Source: an uncultured Oscillospiraceae bacterium
Lineage (GTDB): Bacteria; Bacillota; Clostridia; Oscillospirales; Oscillospiraceae
Assembly (NCBI GenBank): GCA_910579485.1
Contig: CAJTVO010000136.1
Span: forward strand, 1 to 8,082
Direction of reading: 5' to 3'
Length of the DNA: 8,082 nt
The position numbers and the translations under genes were made by a program. This document shows positions 1-6,552 of the stretch, piece by piece (position 1 is the first letter of the stretch; each line of letters begins with the position of its first letter). Below the pieces are notes generated by a model that was not told the origin of the DNA, made no database searches, and saw nothing but the letters and a program-made list of their open reading frames with translations.

Positions 1-54
1 CGCGGCGTCGGCCGCGCTGTTGAGCAGGAAGATCGTATCAAGATAAACCACCAT
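1..54 (-). CDS. spoIIGA: SpoIIGA, sigma-E processing peptidase, N-terminal start only (partial)
   Basis: Only the first 18 codons are present; the gene runs off the left edge. The peptide MVVYLDTIFLLNSAADAA matches the characteristic start of SpoIIGA proteins: a short (M)xxYLDxxFLLN opening that leads into the first of several membrane segments. SpoIIGA is a membrane-embedded aspartic protease that activates pro-sigma-E in the mother cell during sporulation, and sigE usually follows it. The ATG at 52-54 is preceded, 8 nt away, by an AAAGGGGG ribosome binding site. The gene lies beyond the terminator at 134-168 and has its own likely promoter, so it is a separate unit from the lipoprotein genes. 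The call rests on a short peptide; another membrane protein with a similar start cannot be excluded. Confidence 0.6.
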   Translation of the reverse strand, partial: MVVYLDTIFLLNSAADAA

Positions 55-80
55 GGTCGTAACCCCCTTTGGACAGGTAC

Positions 81-115
81 AGTATAATCCCTGTCCCGGA
101 GGGGATTTTGTCGTT
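81..115 (-). promoter_or_regulatory. Putative spoIIGA promoter with a 0A-box-like site
   Basis: On the minus strand TATACT (81-86) is a good -10 hexamer, placing a start point about 20 nt before the spoIIGA ATG with the ribosome binding site in between. There is no good -35 at 17 bp. Instead TTTTGTCG (plus strand, 106-113) resembles the core of the Spo0A binding box TGTCGAA and sits where the -35 region would be. A poorer match, TGTCAAG, lies on the minus strand at 124-130. The B. subtilis spoIIG promoter is known to be activated by Spo0A and to lack normal -35 spacing, which fits, but the assignment here is inference from short motifs. Confidence 0.35.
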
Positions 116-133
116 CCCGGTCCCTTGACACGG

Positions 134-168
134 AAAAAAGCGCGCCGCCCCTTTCGGGACGGCGCGCT
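134..168 (-). terminator. Strong intrinsic terminator after the lipoprotein pair
   Basis: Read on the minus strand, AGCGCGCCGTCCC, loop GAAA and GGGGCGGCGCGCT form a 13-bp stem (one G-U pair) closed by a GNRA-type tetraloop, followed directly by a run of T. It lies 22 nt past the stop codon of the first-listed lipoprotein gene and before the spoIIGA promoter, so it ends the long leftward operon. Confidence 0.93.
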
Positions 169-190
169 CTGCAGGTCCACGGGCCGGAGG

Positions 191-1594
191 TCACTTCTGC
201 TCGCTTACGTACAGCCCCACACGGTTTTGAACGAGCGCCACCGTCTCGTCCAGGGACTTGTCCCCGGAGAAGTAGGGGCCGCAGGTCTCCAGGACAAGTT
301 TCATCAGCGTTCCATTCCACGTGATGTCGATCTTGCCGATGCTGTTGAAGAAGTCCTCGAACCGCCGGACCTCCTCTTCCGTCAGGGGCGGCACGGTGAC
401 GCTTTCCGGCATCGTGAATACGAAGGGGAAGACCTCCTGCTTTTCAGTCATAAGCCGATCCTTTTGTTTGTCGTAAAGAAACTTACAGATCGGGATGGTA
501 TCATTGTCACCCGTACTGTCGGCTTTGGGATCCAGGTATGCCATCCGGAGAAACTCCCAGGCCGCCTCCTTGTTCCCGCAGGCGGAGGACATAGCCAGAC
601 ATGACCCGGCAAACTCGAAGGCGCTGCCCACGCTGCCGTCCTCTACAGGATAGCCGACGAAGGCGCACTGTCCGCCATGCTCCGCGTTTCTGGTCGGAAG
701 CCATTTCAGCGTGACGGTCGCCCGGTTGTCAAGCATCTGGAGGCCTTTTATGCTCCGCTCCTCGGCTTCCGTCAGCCGCGCCCGCAGGTCTGCGAAAGCG
801 GCGATCTCCTCGTCCACCTCCTTTCTGGTGGGAAACTGGCCGATGAATTCCAGCATGGAGCGGAAACCGGGGCTGTCAAAGGAACACGTTCCCGTCTCCC
901 AGTCCACGTAATCTTCCATAGAGAGGAGCAGCAGGTGGTAGGCGACCTCCTCCCGGCTGGTATCGAACCGGAAGACCGTGGCGCCCTCCGGCATGGCAGC
1001 GAAGGCATCCTGAAGCTCCTGGAAGGTCCAGCTGGTCCGGTCACCCACCTGGCTCGCCGTGCCGACCAGTGTATCGATCCTCACGGACCCGAAGGCCGCG
1101 TAAAGTCCCCCGTTCACCTCGGCGGCCTTCAGCGGAGCCTCAAGCACGCCGTCCCGGCCCAGGTACGGATCGTTCTCAATGTAGGGCCACAGGTCCTCCA
1201 GATAGCCCTTCTGGATCGCCTGACGATAGGGGACCCCTGCCAGATCGATGATGTCGGGGACCTGCCCGGCGGCCATCTCTGAGCGCAGCCGCTCGTAGTT
1301 CTGTCCTCGTTCCTCTGCTGAGCCATAGTAGTCCTTGACAAGGATCTGGACGTCGTCGTGGGTACGGTTGAATTTGTCCACCGCTTGCCGGTCAAAGAAA
1401 AGGTTAGAGCTGCCGCTTATGGGAGAGGTCCGGGCATAAATCAGTATCTCCTTATCGGGGTCGATCTCCTGGTTCAGCGCCGGGTCCAGCTCTTCCGGCG
1501 TGATCTGCCGCTTTTGGCCTTCCACAGAGCAGGCGGCAAGCAGAAGTGCCAGGGCAACGCAGAACAGGACAAAATTTTTCCGGTATCTCTTCAT
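191..1594 (-). CDS. Extracellular solute-binding lipoprotein, copy A
   Basis: Predicted 467-residue secreted lipoprotein. Residues 1-22 are a type II signal peptide: basic start MKRYRKN, hydrophobic core, lipobox LAAC with Cys22 as the lipidated residue. The mature part looks like a family 1 ABC substrate-binding protein. It has an early strand KEILIYAR, then FNRTHDDVQILVKDYY, the block QVPDIIDL, the block LYAAFGSV in the usual place, and AWEFLRMAY near the C terminus. Proteins of this type bind a solute (often a sugar or peptide) outside the membrane and pass it to an ABC permease; no permease or ATPase is in view and the ligand is unknown. The ATG at 1594 is chosen because AAAGGAGA stands just upstream and the lipoprotein signal starts there; the frame stays open further upstream only because it crosses duplicated DNA. 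It is a tandem duplicate of the gene at 1719-3113, about 70% identical by eye. Confidence 0.87.
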   Translation of the reverse strand: MKRYRKNFVLFCVALALLLAACSVEGQKRQITPEELDPALNQEIDPDKEILIYARTSPISGSSNLFFDRQAVDKFNRTHDDVQILVKDYYGSAEERGQNYERLRSEMAAGQVPDIIDLAGVPYRQAIQKGYLEDLWPYIENDPYLGRDGVLEAPLKAAEVNGGLYAAFGSVRIDTLVGTASQVGDRTSWTFQELQDAFAAMPEGATVFRFDTSREEVAYHLLLLSMEDYVDWETGTCSFDSPGFRSMLEFIGQFPTRKEVDEEIAAFADLRARLTEAEERSIKGLQMLDNRATVTLKWLPTRNAEHGGQCAFVGYPVEDGSVGSAFEFAGSCLAMSSACGNKEAAWEFLRMAYLDPKADSTGDNDTIPICKFLYDKQKDRLMTEKQEVFPFVFTMPESVTVPPLTEEEVRRFEDFFNSIGKIDITWNGTLMKLVLETCGPYFSGDKSLDETVALVQNRVGLYVSEQK

Positions 1595-1722
1595 GGCTGG
1601 TTTCTCCTTTCGTAATACTGAAAATAGCGTCCGTTTTCTACCAGCAGCCCTACGCCCAGTCCCAGCAGGGTCCCCATGAGGACCTGCAGCGGCGTGTGGC
1701 CCATGACCTCCCGGGAGGTCAC
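1591..1722 (-). pseudogene. Remnant of the yuiD 3' end between the lipoprotein genes (duplication scar, small open frame)
   Basis: The spacer between the two lipoprotein genes encodes MGHTPLQVLMGTLLGLGVGL plus LV, which matches the last 22 residues of the intact YuiD-like protein (3161-3601) with one change, Ala to Thr. The nucleotides are identical for roughly the first 38 bases and then differ at a handful of positions, mostly silent. The original stop has become GTA GAA, so the frame runs on for 15 more codons and ends in a TGA overlapping the ATG of lipoprotein A (ATGA). Upstream, the frame could open at a GTG that overlaps the stop of lipoprotein B (GTGA), giving 43 codons, or at the ATG at 1704, giving 37. 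There is no good ribosome binding site. I read this as a passive scar; translation is possible but unsupported. Confidence 0.85.
1704..1721. repeat. Perfect 18-bp palindrome at the duplication junction
   Basis: TGACCTCCCGGGAGGTCA reads identically on both strands. Its end forms the stop codon of lipoprotein B. The parent sequence inside yuiD (3229-3245) is the same minus one base of the central run and so is only a near-palindrome. It could act as an operator-like site, but its origin is fully explained by the duplication join plus a one-base insertion. Confidence 0.9.
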
Positions 1723-3113
1723 TTCTGCTCGCTGAGGTACAGCCCCACCCGGTTTTGAACGAGCGCCACCGTCTCGTCCAGGGGCTTGTCCCCGGAGAAG
1801 TAGGGAGCGCAGACCTCCAGAACAAGGTTGAGCAGGTCGCGTTCCACTATCAGCTCGATCTTGTCGATGCTGTTGATGAAGTCCTCAAACCGCCGGACCT
1901 CCTCCTCCGCCAGCGGCGGCACGGTGACGCTCTGCTGCTGCGTAAGGGGGAACGGAACGATCTCCTGCTCGGTACGCATGAGCGTATCCTTCTGCTTGTC
2001 GTAGAGGACCTTCCAGATCGGAATGGCGGAGTTGTTGTCCGGAGTTCCGTCCTTGGGCTCCGTATAGACCGTCCGCATGAACTCCCAGGCCGCCTCCTTG
2101 TTCTCGCAGGTGGAGGACATGGCGATGCACTGCCCGGTAAGCCGGAAGATGCTGCCCGTGCTGCCATCCTCCACGGGATAACCAACGAAGGCGCACCGGC
2201 CGCCGTGCCGCGCGTTCAGCTTCTGAAGGCTTGTCAGCGCAACGTACTGGCTGTTATCCAGCATTTGCAGGCCGCTCACGAACCGCTCTTCGGCCTCTTT
2301 CCACTTTGCGAAGTCGTCCGCAAAGACAGCGGTCTCCGCCTCCACTTCCTTCTGGGTGGGGAAACGGCTCACAAACTCCAGCATGGAGCGGAAGCCGGGG
2401 CTGTCGAAGGAACAGGTCCCCGCCTCCTGATTCACATAGTTTTCCACGGAGAGCTGCATCAGTATACCGGCAAGCATCTCCCGGCTGGCATCGAACTGCA
2501 GGAGCGTGGCGCCCTCCGGCATGGCATCGAAGGCATCCTGGATCTCCTGGAGGGTCCAGCTGGTCCGGTCGCCCACCTGGCTCGCCGTGCCGAGCACCGT
2601 ATCGACCGACACGGCCCCGAAGGCCGCGTAAAGTCCACCATTCACCTCGGCGGCCTTCAGCGGAGCCTCCAGCACGCCGTCACGGCCCAAGTCCGGGTCG
2701 TTCTCGATGTAAGGCCACAAGTCCTCCAGATAGCCCTTCTGGATCGACTGATAGTAGGAGACCCCTGCCAGATCAATGATGTCGGGGACCTGCCCGGCGG
2801 CCATCTCTGAGCGCAGCCGCTCATATCCCTGCGCCTTGTCTTCCTCCGAGCCGTAGTAGTCCTTGACGAGGATCTGGATATCGTCATGGGACCGGTTGAA
2901 CTCGTCCACCGCCTGCCGGTTGAACCAGGCGCCGTCGTTGGGAGAGGTCCTGGCATAGATCAGGATCTCCTTGTCAGGATCGATCTCCTGGTTCAGCGTC
3001 GGGTCCAGCTCGTCCGGCGTGATCTGCCGCTTTTGGCCGTCCGCAGAGCAGGCGGCAAGCAAAAGGGTCAGAACAGCACAGAGCAGAATGATATACTTTT
3101 TGTATTTTTTCAT
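1719..3113 (-). CDS. Extracellular solute-binding lipoprotein, copy B
   Basis: Predicted 464-residue secreted lipoprotein. The signal peptide MKKYKKY plus a hydrophobic stretch ends in the lipobox LAAC with Cys22. The mature part has the same family 1 solute-binding layout as copy A: KEILIYARTSP, FNRSHDDIQILVKDYYG, QVPDIIDLAGV, a long central domain and AWEFMRTVY. The segment from about residue 100 to 165, including QKGYLEDLWPYIENDP and LEAPLKAAEVNGGLYAAFG, is almost identical in the two copies, while about 200-235 and 262-310 differ much more. The ATG at 3113 is preferred over a TTG two codons upstream because AAAGGAGA is 8 nt before it. The gene follows yuiD by 47 bp with no terminator, so it probably rides on the housekeeping operon; I see no convincing promoter in that gap. 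The ligand is unknown and there is no permease nearby. Confidence 0.87.
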   Translation of the reverse strand: MKKYKKYIILLCAVLTLLLAACSADGQKRQITPDELDPTLNQEIDPDKEILIYARTSPNDGAWFNRQAVDEFNRSHDDIQILVKDYYGSEEDKAQGYERLRSEMAAGQVPDIIDLAGVSYYQSIQKGYLEDLWPYIENDPDLGRDGVLEAPLKAAEVNGGLYAAFGAVSVDTVLGTASQVGDRTSWTLQEIQDAFDAMPEGATLLQFDASREMLAGILMQLSVENYVNQEAGTCSFDSPGFRSMLEFVSRFPTQKEVEAETAVFADDFAKWKEAEERFVSGLQMLDNSQYVALTSLQKLNARHGGRCAFVGYPVEDGSTGSIFRLTGQCIAMSSTCENKEAAWEFMRTVYTEPKDGTPDNNSAIPIWKVLYDKQKDTLMRTEQEIVPFPLTQQQSVTVPPLAEEEVRRFEDFINSIDKIELIVERDLLNLVLEVCAPYFSGDKPLDETVALVQNRVGLYLSEQK

Positions 3114-3160
3114 AACCAATTCTCCTTTTGTAATGTAGTTAAAGGTGCGATCCTTGCATT

Positions 3161-3601
3161 TTACACCAGCAGTCCCACCCCCAGTCCCAGCAGGGCTCCC
3201 ATGAGGACCTGCAGCGGCGTGTGGCCCATGACCTCCCGGAGGTCATCGGCGAAGTCCTCCGCCGTCAGCTTTTCCACGTGGGCCAGGAGCTGGTTCACCA
3301 GCCGGGCGGTGTCTCCGGCGCTGCGGCGGACGTTGCAGGCGTCGTACATCACCACCGCCGAGAGGATCACCGCCAGGGCGAAGTACGGCCCGTTCATACC
3401 ATAGAGCTTCCCGATGGCGGCGGTGCAGGCCACCGCCAGAGCGGAGTGGCTGCTGGGCATCCCGCCGCTGGAGACGAACAGCCTGGCGTTCAGCCGCCGG
3501 GTCATCACGGCCTCCAGGATCACTTTGATCAGCTGGGCCAGAAACCAGGCCAGCAGGGCGCAGTCGATGACCGGATTGGTGGTGAGCATCCCGAAGTACA
3601 T
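3161..3601 (-). CDS. YuiD/DUF212-type divergent PAP2 family membrane protein
   Basis: 146 residues, the normal size for the YuiD (DUF212) family of small integral membrane proteins related to PAP2 phosphatases. Diagnostic segments are SSGGMPSSHSALAVA at residues 44-58, carrying the PSSHS phosphatase-like signature, MYDACNVRRSAGDTARLVNQ at 85-104, and the C-terminal GHTPLQVLMGALLG. Hydrophobic spans lie at about 10-30, 52-66, 72-88 and 130-146. The true substrate of the family is not settled; its PAP2-like signature suggests a lipid or prenyl phosphate. It starts 3 bp after the ispA stop and its AGGAGG site lies inside ispA, so the two are very likely co-translated. That pairing supports, but does not prove, a role with isoprenoid phosphates. 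The 3' end of this gene was the right-hand breakpoint of the lipoprotein duplication. Confidence 0.9.
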   Translation of the reverse strand: MYFGMLTTNPVIDCALLAWFLAQLIKVILEAVMTRRLNARLFVSSGGMPSSHSALAVACTAAIGKLYGMNGPYFALAVILSAVVMYDACNVRRSAGDTARLVNQLLAHVEKLTAEDFADDLREVMGHTPLQVLMGALLGLGVGLLV

Positions 3602-3604
3602 GGG

Positions 3605-4477
3605 CTATTTCCTCCTGTCCGCCAGGCTGTCCGCCAGCTCCAGCAGAAATGTTCTATCTTCGAATCCCGCGACGGCTTCCTTTGCCAGCCGGGTCTCCTC
3701 CGCCACCAGTTCCCCGCAGCGCTCCAGGCCCAGCAGGTCCACGAAGGTCCGCTTGCCCTCCTCCCGGTCGGAACCCACCGGCTTGCCGAACTCGTCCTGA
3801 TCGGCGATCACATCCAGCATGTCGTCCCGGATCTGAAAGGCCAGTCCGATGTGCCGGGCGTACTCCGCCGCCTGCCGCCGGACCTCCGGGGACGCCCTGG
3901 CGGCGATGCACCCCAGGTCCGCTCCCGCGGCCAGCAGCGCCCCGGTCTTCCGCAGGCACAGGTCCCGCAGGGACGCCTCGTCATGGGCCAGCCCGTCCAT
4001 ATCCAGCACCTGGCCGGCCACCATGCCGTCCCCGCCGCAGGCGGAGGCCAGCGTATGCACCGCCTCGCTCCGCTGCTCCGCGCTCAGTCCCGGCGCGTGG
4101 GAGATGAGCCGGAAGGCCTCCGCCTGGAGGGCGTCCCCAGCCAGAACGGCCATGGTCTCCCCATAGACCTTGTGACAGGTGGGCCGCCCCCGCCGGAGGT
4201 CGTCGTCGTCCATGCAGGGCAGATCGTCGTGAATGAGGGAATAGGTGTGGACGCACTCCAGCGCCGCGCCCAGCGGAAGGGCCTGCCTGGCCTCCCCGCC
4301 CAGCGCCTCGCAGAAGGCCAGGGTCAGCACGGGCCGGACCCGCTTGCCCCCCGCCAGCAGGCTGTAGCGCATGGCCTCCTGTAAACGGCCATAGGGCTTG
4401 TTCCGCAAAAAGAGGCTCTGCAGGGCTTCTTCCACGGCGGCGCGGTAACGGTCGTATTGGACCTGAAACGTCTCCAT
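3605..4477 (-). CDS. ispA: Polyprenyl synthetase, farnesyl/geranylgeranyl diphosphate synthase type
   Basis: 290 residues, the usual length for bacterial short-chain trans-prenyl diphosphate synthases, cytosolic enzymes that condense isopentenyl diphosphate with allylic diphosphates. All core motifs are visible: GGKRVRP at 43-49 (IPP binding), the first aspartate-rich motif DDLPCMDDDD at 84-93 followed by RRGRPT, KTG at 177-179, and the second motif FQIRDDMLD with DDMLD at 218-222. Tyr79 and His83 lie just before the first motif, as in bacterial farnesyl/geranylgeranyl synthases; chain length cannot be decided from sequence alone. I start at the ATG at 4477, 7 nt after GGAGG. An in-frame ATG at 4483 overlaps the xseB stop but has only one base between it and GGAGG. 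The product feeds undecaprenyl phosphate and quinone synthesis. Confidence 0.95.
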   Translation of the reverse strand: METFQVQYDRYRAAVEEALQSLFLRNKPYGRLQEAMRYSLLAGGKRVRPVLTLAFCEALGGEARQALPLGAALECVHTYSLIHDDLPCMDDDDLRRGRPTCHKVYGETMAVLAGDALQAEAFRLISHAPGLSAEQRSEAVHTLASACGGDGMVAGQVLDMDGLAHDEASLRDLCLRKTGALLAAGADLGCIAARASPEVRRQAAEYARHIGLAFQIRDDMLDVIADQDEFGKPVGSDREEGKRTFVDLLGLERCGELVAEETRLAKEAVAGFEDRTFLLELADSLADRRK

Positions 4478-4479
4478 AG

Positions 4480-4725
4480 TCATTCCTCCGTATCAAAGGG
4501 AAGCTCCACCGGCTCCCCATCGGGGCCCTTCTGGAGCTTGACCACCTTCTGCTCCGCCTCGTCCAGCATGGCGGAACAGGCGGCGGCCAGCCGGGTCCCC
4601 TCCTCAAAGAGGGCCAGGGAATCCGCCAGGGCCGCGTCCCCCCGCTCCAGCGCGGAGACGATCTCCTCCAAACGCTTCATATTTTCCTCAAAGCTCTTGG
4701 TCTCTTCCTTTTTTCTCGGGCTCAT
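4480..4725 (-). CDS. xseB: Exodeoxyribonuclease VII small subunit
   Basis: 81 residues, the standard size of XseB. The core KSFEENMKRLEEIVSALERGD followed by LADSLALFEEGTRL and a C-terminal helix is the classic XseB helical hairpin; several small subunits bind along the coiled coil of XseA to form exonuclease VII, which degrades single-stranded DNA in both directions. The frame extends 13 codons further upstream, but the ATG at 4725 is right: GGAGG lies 7 nt before it and the ATG overlaps the xseA stop in an ATGA. The tail DGEPVELPFDTEE is a common acidic end. Its stop lies 2 bp before the ispA start, so xseA, xseB and ispA are tightly coupled. Confidence 0.95.
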   Translation of the reverse strand: MSPRKKEETKSFEENMKRLEEIVSALERGDAALADSLALFEEGTRLAAACSAMLDEAEQKVVKLQKGPDGEPVELPFDTEE

Positions 4726-5939
4726 GACGGTTCCTCCTCCGTTATACTCTCTTCCACACGGCACACCAGCCGTCCGTTGGACAGCCGCGCCGCGATTTGG
4801 CTCCCCACCGGCGCGTCCTCCGTCCGGCGCAGGGGCTTTCCTTCATTGTTCGTCACCAGGGCGAAGCCCCGGCCCAGGACCTTCAGGGGGCTCATGGCGT
4901 CCAGAGACGCCGCCAGGGCGGCCAGCTCCTTCCTGGGCACCGCCAGCCGGGCCAGGGCGGCGTGGCACAGCTCCTTCTGGACGTGGTCCAGCAGCAGCCG
5001 CTTGTCCTGCACCGCCGCCATGGGGTCGGTGAGGACCCGCTTACCGGTCAGCTCCTTCAACCGGCGGCGCAGCAGCTCCAGCCGCTTCGTCTGACTGCGG
5101 AGCATGTGGAGCCGTTGGCTCTGCAGCTGCTCCAGCAGCTCCGCCTGATCGGGCGTAGCCAGCTCCGCGGCGTGGGAGGGCGTGGCCGCCCGGACGTCCG
5201 CTACAAAGTCGGCAATGGTCACGTCCGGCTCATGGCCCACGGCGGAGATGACGGGAATCTCCGAATCATAGATGGCCCGGGCCACCCGCTCGTCATTGAA
5301 AGCCCACAGATCCTCGATAGACCCGCCGCCCCGTCCGGTGATGATAATGTCCGCCACCCGGTGCCGGTTGGCATAGCGCAGGGCCCCCACGATCTCCGGC
5401 GGGGCCTCCGCCCCCTGGACCCGGACGGGCAGCAGCTTCACCTTTGCCAGCGGATACCGGCGGCGCAGGATACGGATCATGTCGTGGACCGCCGCGCCTG
5501 CGGAGGAGGTGATGATGGCGATGGTCTCCGGGTACTCCGGCAGGGGCTTCTTATGGGCCTCGTCGAAGAGCCCCTCCTTCCACAGCTTTTCCTTCAGCTG
5601 CTCGAAGGCCACGTGAAGGTCCCCCACCCCGTCGGGGCTCAGGGCATCGCAGTAGAGCTGATAGGCCCCGTCCCTCGGGAAGACGCTGACCCGGCCCACG
5701 GCCAGGACCTTCATGCCGTTCTCCGGCCGGAACCGGAGGCGCAGGGCCTGTCCCTTGAACATGACGCATCGCAGGGCCCCCTCCGCGTCCTTCAGCGTAA
5801 AATAATGGTGCCCGGAGGGATACAGCTTATAGTTGGAAATTTCTCCCCGGACGCAGACGTTCCCAAACTCGGGGACGCTCTCCAGCACGGCCTTCACCAG
5901 ATTGTTCAGCTCCGACACGCCATAGATATGCCGCTCCAC
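4722..5939 (-). CDS. xseA: Exodeoxyribonuclease VII large subunit
   Basis: 405 residues, at the short end of the family (E. coli about 456) but normal for Clostridia. An N-terminal OB fold at about 5-100 carries GEISNYKLYPSGHHYFTLKD. The catalytic domain follows with TSSAGAAVHDMIRIL at 145-158, GRGGGSIEDLWAFND at 202-216, and SAVGHEPDVTIADFVADVRA with ATPSHAAE at 232-259. A long helical segment at about 262-345 is the coiled coil that binds XseB, and a conserved C-terminal stretch LGRGFALVTN follows. The start is a GTG at 5937-5939, 8 nt after AGGAGG; no ATG fits. Together with XseB it forms a single-strand-specific exonuclease used in repair. In B. subtilis folD lies between nusB and this gene; here there is only a 64-bp gap with a hairpin. 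Confidence 0.96.
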   Translation of the reverse strand: MERHIYGVSELNNLVKAVLESVPEFGNVCVRGEISNYKLYPSGHHYFTLKDAEGALRCVMFKGQALRLRFRPENGMKVLAVGRVSVFPRDGAYQLYCDALSPDGVGDLHVAFEQLKEKLWKEGLFDEAHKKPLPEYPETIAIITSSAGAAVHDMIRILRRRYPLAKVKLLPVRVQGAEAPPEIVGALRYANRHRVADIIITGRGGGSIEDLWAFNDERVARAIYDSEIPVISAVGHEPDVTIADFVADVRAATPSHAAELATPDQAELLEQLQSQRLHMLRSQTKRLELLRRRLKELTGKRVLTDPMAAVQDKRLLLDHVQKELCHAALARLAVPRKELAALAASLDAMSPLKVLGRGFALVTNNEGKPLRRTEDAPVGSQIAARLSNGRLVCRVEESITEEEPS

Positions 5940-5971
5940 ACGTCTTGCCTCCTGTCAACAGAAATATGAGA

Positions 5972-5993
5972 AGGGCGCACCACTGTGCGCCCT
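5972..5993 (-). terminator. Hairpin between nusB and xseA, possible weak terminator or attenuator
   Basis: AGGGCGCAC, loop AGTG (read on the minus strand) and GTGCGCCCT form a perfect 9-bp GC-rich stem. The bases that follow, TTCTCATATTTCT, are T-rich but interrupted, so termination would be partial. It could lower expression of xseA and downstream genes relative to Gls24 and nusB, or simply protect the mRNA 3' end. Confidence 0.6.
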
Positions 5994-6003
5994 CCCGCTG
6001 GTA

Positions 6004-6510
6004 TTATTGATCTTCCGCCTCCTGATCCGGCGCATCCGAGGGCGGACGTTTGGCCGGCGGCGCGTCCGCCGTCTCATTGCGGACGAAGGACCCCAGGATG
6101 CCGTTGATGAACCGGACGACGTCGGGATCCTCGTACTTCTTGGCGATCTCCACCGCCTCGTTGATCGCCGCGCCGTTGGGGATCTCCGGCATGTACAAAA
6201 TCTCATACATCGCCAGGCGCATAATGGCCCCCGCCACCAGGGGGATCCGCTCAAAGCGCCACCCCTTGGCGTACTTTTCGATATACTGGTCCAGCTCATA
6301 CCCGTGGGCGGAGATGCCCTTGACCAGTTTGCAGATATAGGCTTTCTGGCTGGGGCCGGGCAGCTCGCCGTAGACCTCGTATTCCGGAGCCAGGGACTCG
6401 AAATAGGGGCTGGCCAGACGCTGCTCCAGCAGCTCCCCGGCGGTCAGGCCGGTGAAGCTCAGCTCATAGCAGAGATGCATGGCGATCTCTCGGGCAACAT
6501 TTCTAATCAT
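6004..6510 (-). CDS. nusB: Transcription antitermination factor NusB
   Basis: 168 residues. NusB is an all-helical RNA-binding protein that joins NusE (S10) at boxA to stop premature termination of rRNA operons. The N-terminal REIAMHLCYELSFTG and the C-terminal block RLAMYEILYMPEIPNGAAIN followed by EAVEIAKKYEDPDVVRFING and ILG are typical; the last is the strongest NusB signature (residues 98-140). An extra tail at about 147-168, rich in Pro, Ala, Asp and Glu, looks disordered and is longer than in most NusB proteins. The ATG at 6510 has AAAGGA 6-7 nt upstream. It follows the Gls24 gene by 42 bp without a terminator, an order also known from B. subtilis yqhY-nusB. Confidence 0.95.
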   Translation of the reverse strand: MIRNVAREIAMHLCYELSFTGLTAGELLEQRLASPYFESLAPEYEVYGELPGPSQKAYICKLVKGISAHGYELDQYIEKYAKGWRFERIPLVAGAIMRLAMYEILYMPEIPNGAAINEAVEIAKKYEDPDVVRFINGILGSFVRNETADAPPAKRPPSDAPDQEAEDQ

Positions 6511-6552
6511 GGGCGATCCTTTTCTCTTTCAATACACACGACCCGGCGCTTC

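Noticed and set aside
1595..1825. Upstream extension of lipoprotein A to a 544-residue protein
   Set aside because: The extra 77 residues are an out-of-frame reading of lipoprotein B's 3' end and the yuiD remnant; the lipoprotein signal and ribosome binding site set the start at 1594.
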